Assembly: GCA_902489675.1 (NCBI GenBank)
Contig: CABUAP010000064.1
Coordinates: 1-7,238, forward strand
DNA from: an uncultured Azospirillum sp.
Lineage (GTDB): Bacteria; Pseudomonadota; Alphaproteobacteria; RF32; CAG-239
Direction of reading: 5' to 3'
DNA length: 7,238 nt
Shown: piece by piece, positions 6,439-7,238 of the stretch
Layout: each line of letters starts with the position of its first letter
How positions within the stretch are numbered: position 1 is the stretch's first letter
Program-made: the position numbers and the translations under genes
Notes under the pieces: generated by a model
What the model was told of the DNA's origin: nothing
Database searches by the model: none
The model's input: the letters and a program-made list of their open reading frames with translations, nothing else

Positions 6439-6571
6439 GTTTTAAAAAAGGCCGTTTTTTTGCCCGGTGAAGCGTTTTTTATCTTATCTTAACTCTTGTA
6501 TCATAAATTGGTTCAAAAGGCTCTCAGCAGCCTTCTGACGGACTCGATTTTTTGCGAAGGAAAATAAAATC
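6439..6571. other. Divergent intergenic region between mnmE and the HAD gene
   Basis: AT-rich with A- and T-tracts (AAAAAA at 6444-6449, TTTTTT runs near 6455-6461 and 6475-6480). It must carry the promoter of the HAD gene, but I see no clear consensus. A perfect stem, AAGGCT (6517-6522) and AGCCTT (6529-6534) with a 6-nt loop, lies about 40 nt before the HAD start. No DnaA-box (TTATCCACA) is present. Confidence 0.45.
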
Positions 6572-7238
6572 ATGAACAAAAAGCTGATCATTTGGGATTT
6601 TGACGGGGTCATTGCCGACACCGAAAAACTATGGGTAGAAAACCGCCGCCTGATTTTAAATGAAAAATTTGATCTCGGATGGGATTTTGCCATCGCCAAT
6701 CATTACCTCGGCGGCAGAAGCGACAAAACCAAAAAAGAAGAATTGGATCGTTTGGGGATTGTGACCGACAATGCTTTTTGGCAAGAAGCACTTGCCAAAG
6801 ATTATGAACGGCTGAAAGAAGGGATAGAACTGACCGCTGGGATCGAGAATATTTTTAAAAACACCGATTTTGAACAATGTATAGCCACCGGCGGCATCAA
6901 AGACAAAACCATGGTTAAAATTCGGGCGGTGGGGATTGAAGGATATTTCAGCGAGGAAAAAATATTTACCGCAGATATGGTCGAACACGGAAAACCGGAA
7001 CCGGATTTATTTTTACTGGCAGCAAAAACAATGGAATATAAACCCAAAGACTGCCTGATTATTGAAGATTCTTTAGCCGGCATGACCGCCGGACTCAAAG
7101 CGGGCATGACAGTTGCCGCTTTTCTTGGTTTTGAAATGAACCAAAGCACGGAATATTTGGAAAAAGTAAAAGCGCTCGGCATAAAACATATTTTTTATGA
7201 TATGACAGAGGTTGAAAATTTTATCATTGATTTATCGT
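6572..7238 (+). CDS. HAD-family phosphatase (beta-phosphoglucomutase/phosphoglycolate phosphatase-like), 3' end cut
   Basis: 222 codons are visible and no stop is reached before the window ends. The protein belongs to the haloacid dehalogenase superfamily, cytoplasmic Mg-dependent phosphatases or phosphomutases using an aspartyl-phosphate intermediate. Motif I is DFDGVIADTE with nucleophile D9 and acid/base D11; a helical C1-type cap follows (about 17-85); motif II is T106 in CIATGG; motif III is K141 in HGKPEPDLF; motif IV is IIEDSLAG with E165-D166. This is the subfamily I layout of sugar-phosphate phosphatases, usually 210-230 residues, so only a few residues should be missing. AAGGA lies 10 nt before the ATG. 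It is divergent from mnmE and need not be functionally related. The substrate cannot be told from the motifs. Confidence 0.9.
   Translation, partial: MNKKLIIWDFDGVIADTEKLWVENRRLILNEKFDLGWDFAIANHYLGGRSDKTKKEELDRLGIVTDNAFWQEALAKDYERLKEGIELTAGIENIFKNTDFEQCIATGGIKDKTMVKIRAVGIEGYFSEEKIFTADMVEHGKPEPDLFLLAAKTMEYKPKDCLIIEDSLAGMTAGLKAGMTVAAFLGFEMNQSTEYLEKVKALGIKHIFYDMTEVENFIIDLS

Noticed and set aside
6444..6461. A-tract/GGCC/T-tract as a terminator
   Set aside because: The GC core is only four bases and leaves no loop, so it cannot form a stable terminator stem; it is probably just A/T-tract intergenic DNA.
6656..7182. Minus-strand frames of 110 and 126 codons opposite the HAD gene
   Set aside because: The plus strand carries all four HAD motifs; the antisense frames show no family features.

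Overview
The window looks like a chromosomal segment of a moderately AT-leaning bacterium, probably an alphaproteobacterium. The reasons are the style of the MnmG C-terminal region (a D-V-S-R-E-T-I-L-S-I-W-P stretch), the presence of both MnmE and MnmG, and a perfect chromosomal parS site. In many alphaproteobacteria mnmE and mnmG lie close to the chromosome-partitioning genes. The taxon is an inference from memory of these families; no search was run.

Layout, left to right. Bases 1-170 hold no complete gene; there may be the last 17 codons of a plus-strand gene at the edge. A tightly packed minus-strand operon then fills 171-4316, read right to left: mnmG (tRNA wobble-uridine modification, FAD subunit), an HD-domain phosphohydrolase 11 nt later, a PHP-domain phosphoesterase 5 nt later, and a second, paralogous PHP phosphoesterase whose ATG overlaps the previous stop (TGATG). 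From 4465 to 5034 a plus-strand gene encodes a small membrane-anchored SAM-dependent methyltransferase, divergent from mnmG and convergent with mnmE (9 nt between stops). mnmE, the GTPase partner of MnmG, occupies 5044-6384 on the minus strand. A HAD-family phosphatase starts at 6572 on the plus strand and runs off the right edge.

MnmE and MnmG form one complex that installs the carboxymethylaminomethyl/aminomethyl group at C5 of U34 in certain tRNAs. Their genes are near each other here but separated by an opposite-strand methyltransferase, so they need separate promoters. Four phosphoester-hydrolase-type genes (HD, PHP, PHP, HAD) surround them; their substrates cannot be read from the sequence.

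The most notable signal is a perfect 16-bp palindrome, TGTTTCACGTGAAACA at 2760-2775, inside the mnmG coding sequence. It is identical to the canonical ParB-binding parS site and suggests this locus lies in the origin-proximal, ParB-loaded part of the chromosome, although no parA or parB is visible in the window.
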